Origin: Deltaproteobacteria bacterium
GTDB taxonomy: Bacteria > Myxococcota > Kuafuiibacteriia > Kuafuiibacteriales > Kuafuiibacteriaceae
DNA length: 64,000 nucleotides
Direction of reading: 5' to 3'
Assembly: GCA_016703535.1 (NCBI GenBank)
Contig: JADJBV010000002.1
Location: 806,001 to 870,000 of the forward strand
Shown: in pieces, positions 36,554 to 45,800 of the stretch
Layout: each line of letters starts with the position of its first letter
Position numbering within the stretch: position 1 is the first letter of the stretch
Made by a program: the position numbers and the translations under genes
The notes under the pieces: model-generated
Database searches by the model: none
What the model saw: the letters and a program-made list of their open reading frames with translations, nothing else
What the model was told of the DNA's origin: nothing

Positions 36554-38517
36554 CACTTCACCTCCCAGCGATAACCGAGGGCCAAACTCAAGAGCAGGGG
36601 CGGCACCGTCACCCGCGGCAACGTGGGGTTGGTGTTGACCGAGGCCCCCTCGTAGGCGCCCGCGGCCTCGCAGAAGATCCCCGACCACGAAGCGCCCAGG
36701 CCCACCTCGGCCGCCGGCCCGAAGATTGCGACCTGGGCGGGCTCCTGGGGCATCTCGGCGAAGGTGACGTCGAGACGGTGTTGGCCGAACACCACGCCGG
36801 CGCCGCCATGGCCGTAGACCCGCCACGCGCCCGTCGACACGAACTCATACCGGGCGCCGAGCCACAGCGGGATCGTGTGGGTCTCGACCGCCACCGTGCC
36901 GATCGGCGAAGGCGAGCGGGTGCTGAACTCGGCTTGACGGTATCGATAAGCGCCCCGCAGGAAAAAGCTGAGTCGCGCGTCCAGCCACGGCGTCCGATAA
37001 CCCAACTCCAGGCCGCCGCCCGGCAGGATCTGGGTCCCGTAGCTGCCCGCCAAAAAACCGGCCAAAAAGAGGTTGCCGGAGTGGGGGATCAACCGCAGCT
37101 CCCGACTCCGTTCGAAGTTTTCGGTCCGCATCCGCAAGGTGATCGGACCTAGGCCCGCGTGCACTTGGAAGTGGCGCACCACCCCTTCACTTCTGCTGCT
37201 GGTGACGGTGGCGCCCATCGCCTCCAACTCCAGCTTTTGGGCGGCGATCGGCACGCCGTTGGCGTCGACCGGCGTGATCCGCAAGTTGAAGGGTTCGTCG
37301 GTGGGCAGGGGCTCCGGGGGATCGAACTGGAGGCTCAGATCGGCCGGTCCCGGCGGCAGGGCCAGGGGCAGCTCGACGGTGGCCGCCAGCTTGGCGTCGA
37401 TCCGCCGAAAGTCGAGGTGCACCTTCACTTGTCGATCGGCGCTGAGTGGCGGCGCCTCCAGGCGAAATGAGTACAGACCTTCGCCGAGCTCTTTGGCGTT
37501 TACGACCCGGGCCGGCGCCGCGGTCGCCGAGGCCACCAACCCCGAGACGCCGAGCCCGTAGCGATCGGTGACCAACACCAACAAGGTGGTTTGGGACTGG
37601 CCATCGGCGAGCCACGGTCCCTCCAGCGGTCGCGGCGTGGCCCGCTCGGGGATCGGCTGGCCCAAGGTCAACAACGCCGACGCCGTGGAGCTCGGTTCTT
37701 TGGCGATATGGGCCTCGAGCCGGACCTCACCGCCCCTCGGCGCCCGGCTCGGGACGTAGCGAAAGATCGCGCGGCTACCGTCCAACCCCAAGGCGTCGAT
37801 CTTCCCCTCTCCGCCGGTGATCCGGAAGCGCTCGAGAGGTGGGGGAGGACCGTCGTAGTACGCCTGAAGGATCACATGGGAGACACCGTCGGCGGGGATC
37901 CGGTGGGGCGTCAGCGCCAAGGTCAGGTGGTTGTAGGGAGGCACCCGGGCCGGGACCCAGGCTTGAGCCCGTCGGGCGCCCCGCACCGACTGCACCAAGA
38001 TCCGCTCGACCCCTGGCGGGATCACCAGGGGCACGACCAGTTGCCCGTTTTTCGGCGCCTCGAAGGGCCCGAGCTCCTGGTCGCCGACCCCAACCGTCAC
38101 CGTGGCGCCGGCCTTGGCCTCGATCGGCAACTCGGTCCGGGCCGACAAGGGGATGCGGTGAAAATCGACTTGAGCGTCGGGGCCGGTCTCTCGCCACACC
38201 GCCACCAGCGCCACCTGGGGGAAACGGGTGGTCGGCAGGGTATAGGTGGTCCGGTAGAGGCCCGCCGACACCCGAGCGATCGGCCCAAAGGTGCCCACGT
38301 TCACCGAAACCCGAAGGGGTCGATCGATGGTGGCTGGGGTCTCTGGGGCGGTGATCGTGACATCGAGTTGGTCCTGATCGCCCAGGATCAAGGGCCCGGC
38401 CGGGGTGGTGGTGAGGGCGCTGACCGGGCTGGGTTCGGCCGCCGCCTGCTGGGCACCCACGCTGCTGGCCAGGCAGACCAAGAGGACGACGCCGCGATGA
38501 CCCATCCTCGAGTCCAT
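36553..38517 (-). CDS. Probable outer-membrane protein with Ig-like domains and C-terminal barrel
   Basis: 654 residues from ATG 38517, which has GAGG at good spacing; a longer frame has no signal peptide. A Sec signal (VVLLVCLASSVGA, then AAA) leads into about four Ig-like beta domains (for example VTLTITAPET-like strands, GGEVRLEAHI). The last 150 residues are amphipathic strands with aromatic girdles (LFLAGFLAGSYGTQILPGGGLELGY, RLSFFLRGAYRY, YGHGGAGVVFG) ending LALGYRWEVK, a barrel-like end. No family name assigned. It is coupled to the downstream beta-helix lipoprotein. Confidence 0.78.
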   Translation of the reverse strand: MDSRMGHRGVVLLVCLASSVGAQQAAAEPSPVSALTTTPAGPLILGDQDQLDVTITAPETPATIDRPLRVSVNVGTFGPIARVSAGLYRTTYTLPTTRFPQVALVAVWRETGPDAQVDFHRIPLSARTELPIEAKAGATVTVGVGDQELGPFEAPKNGQLVVPLVIPPGVERILVQSVRGARRAQAWVPARVPPYNHLTLALTPHRIPADGVSHVILQAYYDGPPPPLERFRITGGEGKIDALGLDGSRAIFRYVPSRAPRGGEVRLEAHIAKEPSSTASALLTLGQPIPERATPRPLEGPWLADGQSQTTLLVLVTDRYGLGVSGLVASATAAPARVVNAKELGEGLYSFRLEAPPLSADRQVKVHLDFRRIDAKLAATVELPLALPPGPADLSLQFDPPEPLPTDEPFNLRITPVDANGVPIAAQKLELEAMGATVTSSRSEGVVRHFQVHAGLGPITLRMRTENFERSRELRLIPHSGNLFLAGFLAGSYGTQILPGGGLELGYRTPWLDARLSFFLRGAYRYRQAEFSTRSPSPIGTVAVETHTIPLWLGARYEFVSTGAWRVYGHGGAGVVFGQHRLDVTFAEMPQEPAQVAIFGPAAEVGLGASWSGIFCEAAGAYEGASVNTNPTLPRVTVPPLLLSLALGYRWEVK

Positions 38518-38603
38518 TATGGACCTCGATCGCCGGGGGCGCGAGTTGGCGTCTTCCTTGCCTCGGGTCGCGGATCGACGTTGACTGGCCGGGAGGTGGC
38601 GCG

Positions 38604-41600
38604 GTGAACGACTCCGCACAGGGGCAGGGTGCGCCGCGGCACGAGTTGGCCCCGGGGACCCCAGTCGGCGAATACCGGGTCGAACGTCGCTTGGCGGCCG
38701 GCGGGATGGGGACCGTCTACCAAGCGCTCCACCCGGTGATCGGCAAACGGGCGGCGATCAAGGTCCTGCACCCGGAGTTGGCCTTGGCGCCCCATCTGGT
38801 CCAGCGCTTCGTCGACGAAGCACGGGCAGTCAATCACATCCGTCACCCTCACATCGTCGACATCTTCGCCTTTGGCAACCTGCCCGACGGTCGCCATTAC
38901 TTCGTGATGGAGTGGCTGGAGGGCGAAAGCCTCTCGGCCCAGCAGGCCCGGGGCGCCCTGTCGGTGTTGGCGGCCATCGACGTGGTGCTGCAGCTCTGTG
39001 ACGCGTTGTCGGCGGCTCACCAAAAAGGGATCATCCACCGGGATCTCAAGCCCGACAACGTGTTCTTGACCGCCCCCGGAGGGCGCACCGGCTTCGTCAA
39101 GTTGCTCGACTTCGGCATCGCCAAGCTGAGTCACCTGCCGACCGACGCCGCCACCAGCATGCCCGGGCTGATCGTCGGGACCCCGGACTACATCGCGCCG
39201 GAGCAGGCCCAAGGCGACGAAACCGGGCCCCCCGCCGACGTCTACGCCTTGGGCGTGGTGGCCTATGAACTTTTCCTCGGGCGTCGGCCCTTCAGCGGCG
39301 CCAGCCCCTTCGAGGTGATCGCCCAGCACCTCAACAAAGCCCCACCGCCGCCGGCCGAACTTTGGCGGGAGGTGCCGCCGGCTTTGGCCCAGTTGTTGGT
39401 GCAGATGTTGGCCAAAAACCCCGCCGAGCGGCCGAAGATCGAACAGGTGAAGGCGGCCTTCGAGGAGATCCGGGCCGCGGCGACCTTGGAGTCGCTGGAG
39501 TTGTCGGTCGACGCGCGCTTCAGTGGCCGGCCGGTGGTGCGCCGCCGCTTCGACTCGATCCCGGCCTTGGTCCACACCTTGTGGCGTGAGCTGGGCGCCG
39601 GCGCCGGTTGGGTCACGACCCAAGGTGAGGTCCCGCCCGCGGGGACGCCGGCCATCGTGCGTTTTGTGGTGCCGCGGTTGGGCCTCGAGCTGGATTTGGG
39701 CGCGGTCCTCGGCGGTGCCCTCGGCGGCGAAGGGGCGAGGGCCCTGCTCCGCTACGATCGCTTGCCCAAACCAGAGCTGGATCGACTGACCGAGCTGGTG
39801 GCGGCCAGCGCCTCTTTGCCCGGCAATCGAGAGGCGAACGAACCCCTCAGCACCTTCGAGGCGCCTCAACCTCGGCAACGTCCCTATCGCAGGGAGCCCC
39901 CCGCCGCGGTCAGCACCGGCGCCACCCGTTCGTGGAGCTCGGGCCTCTTGCCGGCCCAAGCCGCGGCCACCCCACCGACGCCGGCCCGTTCGCGCCCCCG
40001 GGCGGGGCCTCGGCCGAGTGAACGCTTGAAGGAGCTGGTGGTGGCTCCGGACGCCGACCGCTCGCGCCTCGGCCTCGGCGCTCGGATCTTGGCGATCAGC
40101 GCGGCGATCGTGGTTTTGGCGGTGGTCAGCGTCGCCTACCTGGCCCTCCGACAAGCCGAAGAAGATCGACGTTTTTACCTGCAGGACCTGAACCTGCGGA
40201 CCGCTCGGGCCGGGGCTTTGGCGCTCAGGCAGCGGCTGGAGGCGGCCGAGGCCGAACTCTCTTTGTTTGCGCCGGCCGCGGCCATCGAGGCAGGAGGCGC
40301 CTGGACCCGGGTTACGGTTTGCAAGCCAACTTGCAGATCTCTCGCGGGTCCAACGTTGCCCGACGACCGCCTGGCCAAGATCAAGTCGGAGCTCCAAGCG
40401 GGTCGCCTGTTCCTCGAGTCGATGGGGACCGAGGTCTTGATCGCCAGCGGCGGGCCCGGGGCCTGGGTGGTCGGTACCTTACCCGCCGACGAGTTGATGT
40501 TGGCCGCCGAGCTGGCGCCCGATCTATCGACGGCGGTTTGGCACAAGGCCCACGGGCCCTTGGCCACCCGACCCCCACAATTGGCTGCCGAGCTGGCCCA
40601 ACACGCGATCATCACCTCCTTGGGCGTGGGCTCGACCGGCGCCATCACCTACCAAGATCCGACGGGCAAGACGGTGTTGGGGGCCTTCGCCACCGCCGAC
40701 GAACTGGCTTTTTTGGTGTTGGCGCCCGCGACGGTGGGCTCCGAACAAAACGCGGTTTTGGCTCGGCAGGTGACGGTGGTGGCGATCGTCGTGTTGTTGT
40801 TGGCGGTGGTGGTGACCTTGGTCTTTGCCCGGGCCATCACCTCTCGCCTGCGTCGTTTGGCGGATCACGCGGCCCGCATCGCCCGCGGTGACTTCGCCGA
40901 ACCCCCAGAGGTGTCGGGCCGGGACGAGATCGGCCTTTTGGCCCGCGCCTTCGAGGGCATGACCCGTTCGCTCAAGGAGCGGGACACCCAGGTGTTGACC
41001 GCCCAACGGAAGATGAGTGAGGTCGAGTCCCGGGCCGTGCAGCGCCACGTCTCCGAGTGGCTGGAGCGGGACCTGGCCGAAAAACTCCAAGGCATCCGAC
41101 AGACCTTGAGCGCCCCACAAAGTTCGTGGGAGGTGAGCCGCGCCCAACTCCTCGGCCTGGCCGAACAAGCGGGGCAGTCGCTCCAGTCGGCGATGATGTT
41201 CGCCGCCCTTGGGGGCGCCCGAGTGGATCTGCATCAAGTGGTGGCCGAGGCGGTGGCCTTCACCCAAAGCCGTGGCCCTCGGCCCGACGTCGATCTGCGG
41301 CTGGAGGCTCCCAACGCGGTCTTGTTCCCTCGTTTGGATGCGCCCGAAAGTGTGGCCCGGGAGCTGACCTTGGCCCTCCTGGGGGCGGCGGTGAACAGCG
41401 CCCCCGCCGATGGTTTGGTCGACGTGAACCTGAACTTCGTCGACGGGGCTTTGGCCTTGGACGTGGTCCTCGAGTCACCGGGCGCCGCCGAACGTTTGCA
41501 GGGGGTGCTCCACGATTTGCAAGCTACCTTGCAAGCGGTTGGCGCCACCGCCCAGCTCGATCGGCCCGCGGGCCTGGTCCGGGCCCGGGTCTTGTTCCAC

Positions 41601-41618
41601 CTCCCGGAGGCCGGGTGA
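38604..41618 (+). CDS. Transmembrane Ser/Thr protein kinase with sensor, HAMP and degenerate histidine-kinase-like tail
   Basis: 1004 residues, GTG start with GGGAGG upstream. Residues 24-290 are a complete Hanks-type kinase: Gly loop (AAGGMGTVY, 31-39), Lys53, HRDLKPDN (145-152), DFG (169-171) and APE (198-200). After a Pro/Arg-rich linker, helix 1 (about 493-515) leads to a 200-residue extracytoplasmic sensor, then helix 2 (about 722-744) and a HAMP domain (about 745-795). The C-terminal 200 residues resemble a histidine kinase DHp helix pair plus HATPase-like fold (RELTLALLGAAVNS where an N-box would be), but the phospho-accepting His and the ATP-binding residues are not recognisable. The FecR-like lipoprotein gene overlaps by 4 bases. 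Confidence 0.93.
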   Translation: MNDSAQGQGAPRHELAPGTPVGEYRVERRLAAGGMGTVYQALHPVIGKRAAIKVLHPELALAPHLVQRFVDEARAVNHIRHPHIVDIFAFGNLPDGRHYFVMEWLEGESLSAQQARGALSVLAAIDVVLQLCDALSAAHQKGIIHRDLKPDNVFLTAPGGRTGFVKLLDFGIAKLSHLPTDAATSMPGLIVGTPDYIAPEQAQGDETGPPADVYALGVVAYELFLGRRPFSGASPFEVIAQHLNKAPPPPAELWREVPPALAQLLVQMLAKNPAERPKIEQVKAAFEEIRAAATLESLELSVDARFSGRPVVRRRFDSIPALVHTLWRELGAGAGWVTTQGEVPPAGTPAIVRFVVPRLGLELDLGAVLGGALGGEGARALLRYDRLPKPELDRLTELVAASASLPGNREANEPLSTFEAPQPRQRPYRREPPAAVSTGATRSWSSGLLPAQAAATPPTPARSRPRAGPRPSERLKELVVAPDADRSRLGLGARILAISAAIVVLAVVSVAYLALRQAEEDRRFYLQDLNLRTARAGALALRQRLEAAEAELSLFAPAAAIEAGGAWTRVTVCKPTCRSLAGPTLPDDRLAKIKSELQAGRLFLESMGTEVLIASGGPGAWVVGTLPADELMLAAELAPDLSTAVWHKAHGPLATRPPQLAAELAQHAIITSLGVGSTGAITYQDPTGKTVLGAFATADELAFLVLAPATVGSEQNAVLARQVTVVAIVVLLLAVVVTLVFARAITSRLRRLADHAARIARGDFAEPPEVSGRDEIGLLARAFEGMTRSLKERDTQVLTAQRKMSEVESRAVQRHVSEWLERDLAEKLQGIRQTLSAPQSSWEVSRAQLLGLAEQAGQSLQSAMMFAALGGARVDLHQVVAEAVAFTQSRGPRPDVDLRLEAPNAVLFPRLDAPESVARELTLALLGAAVNSAPADGLVDVNLNFVDGALALDVVLESPGAAERLQGVLHDLQATLQAVGATAQLDRPAGLVRARVLFHLPEAG

Positions 41619-42802
41619 GTCGGCGCCGGGCCCTCGTTTTGGCCTTGTTTTTGGCGGGTTGCGACCACTGCGGTTGTGGCTCCGAGGTCGAGAGCTTGGT
41701 GGCGGTGGCCAAGTGTGGGGTCGCCGACGGTGACGTGCGGCGCCGCCCTTCGACCTCTAGCGCCTGGAACAGCCTGGGTGTTGGGGACGCCTTGTTCCCG
41801 GGGGATTGGGTGCAGACCGCCTTGAGCGCCGCGGCCCGGGTCGACTTCCACACCGGCGCGCGCCTCCAGGTGTCGCCGGGCAGCACGGTGGTCATCGAAG
41901 ATCCCGGCCTCTCCAAACGCCAGCGGGTTTCGGTGAAGTCGGGCCGCGTCGAGGGTGAACTGTTGGCCAACGCCGAACTTTCTTTCGAGGGCCCCGACGG
42001 CGCGCCGGTGACCTTGCGGGCCAAGGACCCGACCCGCTATCGCTTGGAGGTCGAGTCGGGCGGCGGCATCGAGGTGGCGGTCACCCAAGGCCAACTGGCG
42101 GTCGCGGCCGGCGGCGGGCCCAGCGCCGAAGTGGGCGCCGGTGAAGCACGAACGGTCCGGGCCGGCCAGCCGATCTCGGCGCCCGAACGCCTCCTGCCTG
42201 CGCCCCAACTCAAGGCGCCGACCACCCCCGCCCGAGCCCAACGTCCCCTCACCGTCGAGGTGCCGCCGATCCCGGGCGCGTCCCGTTACCTGTTCGAGGT
42301 CTCCCAGGATCCCGAGTTTCAGGTGATCGAACATCGCGACGAAAGTGACCAACCTCGGTTGTCCTTCGAGCCCAAGACCCCCGGCACCTACTACGTGCGC
42401 GCGACCGCCCAGGGGCCCGAGGGCCGCAGCGGCACACCCAGCGCTCCCCTTTTGGTCGAGGTCTTGCCTCCGCCGCCGCCCGACGATCTGCTCCAGCCCC
42501 CCGATGGAACCGTGGTGGCGATCGACGGCGGTGAGGCCCAGGTCGACTTCACCTGGCGACCCTCAGAGGCCGAAACGTTTTGGGTGGTGGTCGGCAAAGA
42601 ACCCAGCTTGGGATCGGTGGTCTCCGAACTTTCGGTCGCCGCCCCTCGGGCCACGGTGCGCCTGCCGATCGGCCGCTACGTCTGGGGTGTTTATCGCGTG
42701 CGCGGAGGCCAACGAGAGCCGATCTTCCCGGTGCCCCGGACCTTGTCGGTGGTGCCCGCCAACCGGGAGCTCAAGGTCCCTCGTTCCATTCGCTGGCGAT
42801 GA
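41615..42802 (+). CDS. FecR-domain lipoprotein coupled to the kinase
   Basis: 395 residues from GTG 41615, which overlaps the kinase stop (GTGA) and has GGAGG five bases upstream. Lipoprotein signal with LFLAGC lipobox and Asp at +2. A FecR-like domain spans about 50-190 (WNSLGVGDALFPGDWVQT, then RVDFHTGARLQVSPGSTV, then RYRLEVESGGGIEVAVTQGQL), a beta fold common in cell-envelope sensing. Then come two fibronectin/Por-like beta repeats (SRYLFEVSQDPEFQ, ETFWVVVGKEPSL). The tight coupling suggests it presents a signal to, or is regulated with, the kinase. Confidence 0.85.
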   Translation: MSRRRALVLALFLAGCDHCGCGSEVESLVAVAKCGVADGDVRRRPSTSSAWNSLGVGDALFPGDWVQTALSAAARVDFHTGARLQVSPGSTVVIEDPGLSKRQRVSVKSGRVEGELLANAELSFEGPDGAPVTLRAKDPTRYRLEVESGGGIEVAVTQGQLAVAAGGGPSAEVGAGEARTVRAGQPISAPERLLPAPQLKAPTTPARAQRPLTVEVPPIPGASRYLFEVSQDPEFQVIEHRDESDQPRLSFEPKTPGTYYVRATAQGPEGRSGTPSAPLLVEVLPPPPPDDLLQPPDGTVVAIDGGEAQVDFTWRPSEAETFWVVVGKEPSLGSVVSELSVAAPRATVRLPIGRYVWGVYRVRGGQREPIFPVPRTLSVVPANRELKVPRSIRWR

Positions 42803-42812
42803 CCTTGGCGGC

Positions 42813-45800
42813 TCAGCCCCGGCCTTTGACGCCGACGCCAGGCGGGAAGGCCACGGTCATATGGCGCTCGTTTTTGGAGGGCTTGCCGCCGTTGCCCTGG
42901 ATGATCTGATTTCCCAGGTTGTCCGAGTGGTAGAGGCCGACGTGACCGTAGTCGTAGGTGATGGTCACCTGTCCGTCTCGTTGGGTCCACCCATCCGGCA
43001 CTCCGCTGGGCCGCAGGACCGGGATGCCCATGGCCGCACCTTTGGCGAGCAGGCCTTGTTGGAGCAGCGCCAGGTCGTCGTAACTGCCGCCGCCGTCACC
43101 CACCGGTCCTTCGACGTAGAGGGCTGGGCCTTTGTAGCCGGCCATCTCGACCGGGACCAAACGCATGAAGGCTCGATAGAGCTGCCGATCGCCGTCGAAG
43201 GCTCGCAACATCTTGGTGTTGGCGTCGGACAAAGATCCGGCCAAGCCCCAGCGCCGTCGGTTGTCGCCGTACGACAAACACCCCGAGGTGTGGGAGGCGA
43301 TCATCGCGGTCAACGAGTCGTCGTCGGCGGCGTGCCGGCCCAGGCGGCCCGGGGTGACGTCCTTCGGGATCATCGCCAACAGATCCGCGGTGGTGTCGAG
43401 GAGACCCGCCGATCCCAACTTGGCCAAGGCCGGCTGGGCCGCGATCAAGAGCGGGGCTGAGTCCCGCAGGGCCCGCACCAGATCTCCTTTGGCCTTTCGC
43501 AGGTTGGTGCCGATCCCCATTTGGAGTTCGATCAAAGCCAACGCCTCTCGCAGCGGCCCCAACTCACGGGCCAGGCGTCGTTGGGTGGGGCTGCCCTTTT
43601 TGGCGTCTTTGATCGCGGTGGTCTTTTGGGCGTAGGCCTTGCGCAGCCGATCCCGGCTTTCAGCGTCGAAGGCCAACTTGTCGAAGCCGGGCGCTTGCAC
43701 TTTGACGTGTTCACCCAGGGCCTTGGCCAAGCCCTTCAGCAACGGTCGGGCCTCGGCGGCCAGCCCTGGATCCACCTTCGCCGCTTGGTTGGGCAAAGTG
43801 ACCGTGGTCGAGCGCCAGACCTCCCGCTGGGCCGGGGAAAGCATGGCCAGCTGACGAACCCCAACTTCGTCTTCGTATTTGGGCGTGGGCCAAGTCCCGT
43901 CGAGCACCGACTTCAGGACCTTGCGGAACACCGGGCCCAACTTGCCCATGTCGATCTGGTGGTCCATCGACTTGAACTCGGTCCGATATTGGGTCAGCAG
44001 CTCGGCGACGTTGGGGGCCAACTCGGCCAGCTCGGCGAGGCCCTCGGGCACGGCCTTCCCGCCGGCCAAGGCCTCCAGGTCCAGCTCCTTGAGGACCTTC
44101 TGGGTGCGGGCGGCCAGGGCGGCGCCGATCGGATCGACCCCTGCCTGCAGGCCCTTTTGCAGCGCCGCGAAGTCGATCTGGTTCACCTGCTCGACCCGGA
44201 ACTGCTGGGCCAACTCTTTGAGGACAGCGGTCTTGGCGGCCTCGGGCGAGTTGCTCTGGCGGAGCGCCGTGAAGATCCCCGTCTTTTTGGCCTCCACCGC
44301 GGCGAAGATCGCGTCGCGCAACAGGCGCACCGGATCTTTACCCCGGGCCGCCTGCACCCGATCGATCACCCACCGGAGATCGTCGGCGCTGAGGTGCAGG
44401 CCCGCCGTAAACACCAGATCCAAAGGCAACTCCGGGTGGGCCAAGGCGTAGGCCACGGCCCCCGTCCCTTGCGCACGCAAAGCCACGCCGTCCATGGCGC
44501 CCGCGGGTTGCTTCAGCTTCTTGGGGTTGGTGAAGGCCGCCTTCAGATCCGCCACCACTCGGGCCTGGACCTGATCTTGGGCGCCAAACACGAAGGAGAG
44601 TTGGTCCGCCAGGGCCATCACCAGCCGGGCCGCACCCTCTTGGGCCTTGGCGTTGGGGCTGATCGGGTGCGCCGCCTTGCACAGGTCAGGCAAGATATCG
44701 CTCGGGCTCACCGCGCGCCGCGCGTTTTCGGCGGTCAAGCTCAACAGGCCCGTTCGACCCTCACCTTCGTCGTGGAGCAGCGGTCCCACCTCGAGCTTGG
44801 GGAACGCGGCGAACATGTTGTGCAGCGCCTGCAGGAGCCCAGAGACCCGATCCTCGTCGAGGGTGATCGGCGACGCGCTCAAAGCGGCGCGGATGCCGGC
44901 CTGGACCCGAGGCGGAAACGCGTAGTGGCCCAGGTACTCCTCGACGATCTGTTGATTGCCCAGGTGCCGCTCCAGCTCGGCCCGAGGGTCGTCGCCCAGC
45001 CGCGGGGCCCGCTCGATCAGCGCCTTGATCGTGTTGAGCTCGGGCTCCTGATCTTGGAGCTTGGGCAACAACGCGCTGACCAAGGTGGTGGCCAGCGGTG
45101 CAGACAACTTGGTGATCCCGTCGATCGCCGCCAGGCGAGGGCGATCGAGCTCGTAGCCGGCCTGCAAGTGCCCGAGCTTCAGCAGCTCCGCGGCCAAGGG
45201 GGCGCCCTTGAGCGGCGCGGCCTTCTCTAGGGCGGCCAAGAGGTGATCTTCGCTCAGCTGCGGCAACACCTGGGCCAGCCACTCCACGATCGCCGGCAAG
45301 GTTGGGGCGGTGGCCAACTTGGGCAACAACTTCGACAGAGCGAGTTCGACCCGGCTCGCCTCCTCGGAGCCGGCGTGGTCGTGGGCGACGGCCCGCAAAC
45401 TTTCGATCTGCTCGAACAACGAAGTGGGCCCGGCCGGGTTCGCGTCCAACACCTGGAGCAACCCCGTCGCTAAGGCGCGGGTGCTGGGCGGGCTCCCCGG
45501 CTCCAAAGCCACCAGGCCGGCCCGGGTCGCGAGCCAGCCGTCTCGACCGCGCTGGTGCTGGCGCTGGAGGGCCTCGGCCAAGATCTCGGCCGGACCCCGA
45601 GCGGGCCCCCTCGACGCCTCGAGGTCGGCGGACACCTGGGCCACCACCGCCAAGTCGAAGCCGGCCCGGGCGGGACCCTGCTCCAAGAGCTCGGCGATCC
45701 CTTTGGTCAAGGTCCGCCGCTCGGCCGCCGTCGAGTGGGCGACGTCGAGCTCCACCTGCTCGACCAGCCGGGGCAGGACGTGGAGCGCCGAGCCGATCCC

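Noticed and set aside
43521..45230. 569-codon open frame antisense to the 1182-residue helical gene
   Set aside because: It is a Gly/Gln/Arg/His-rich shadow; the minus-strand frame shows consistent helical patterning and normal composition.
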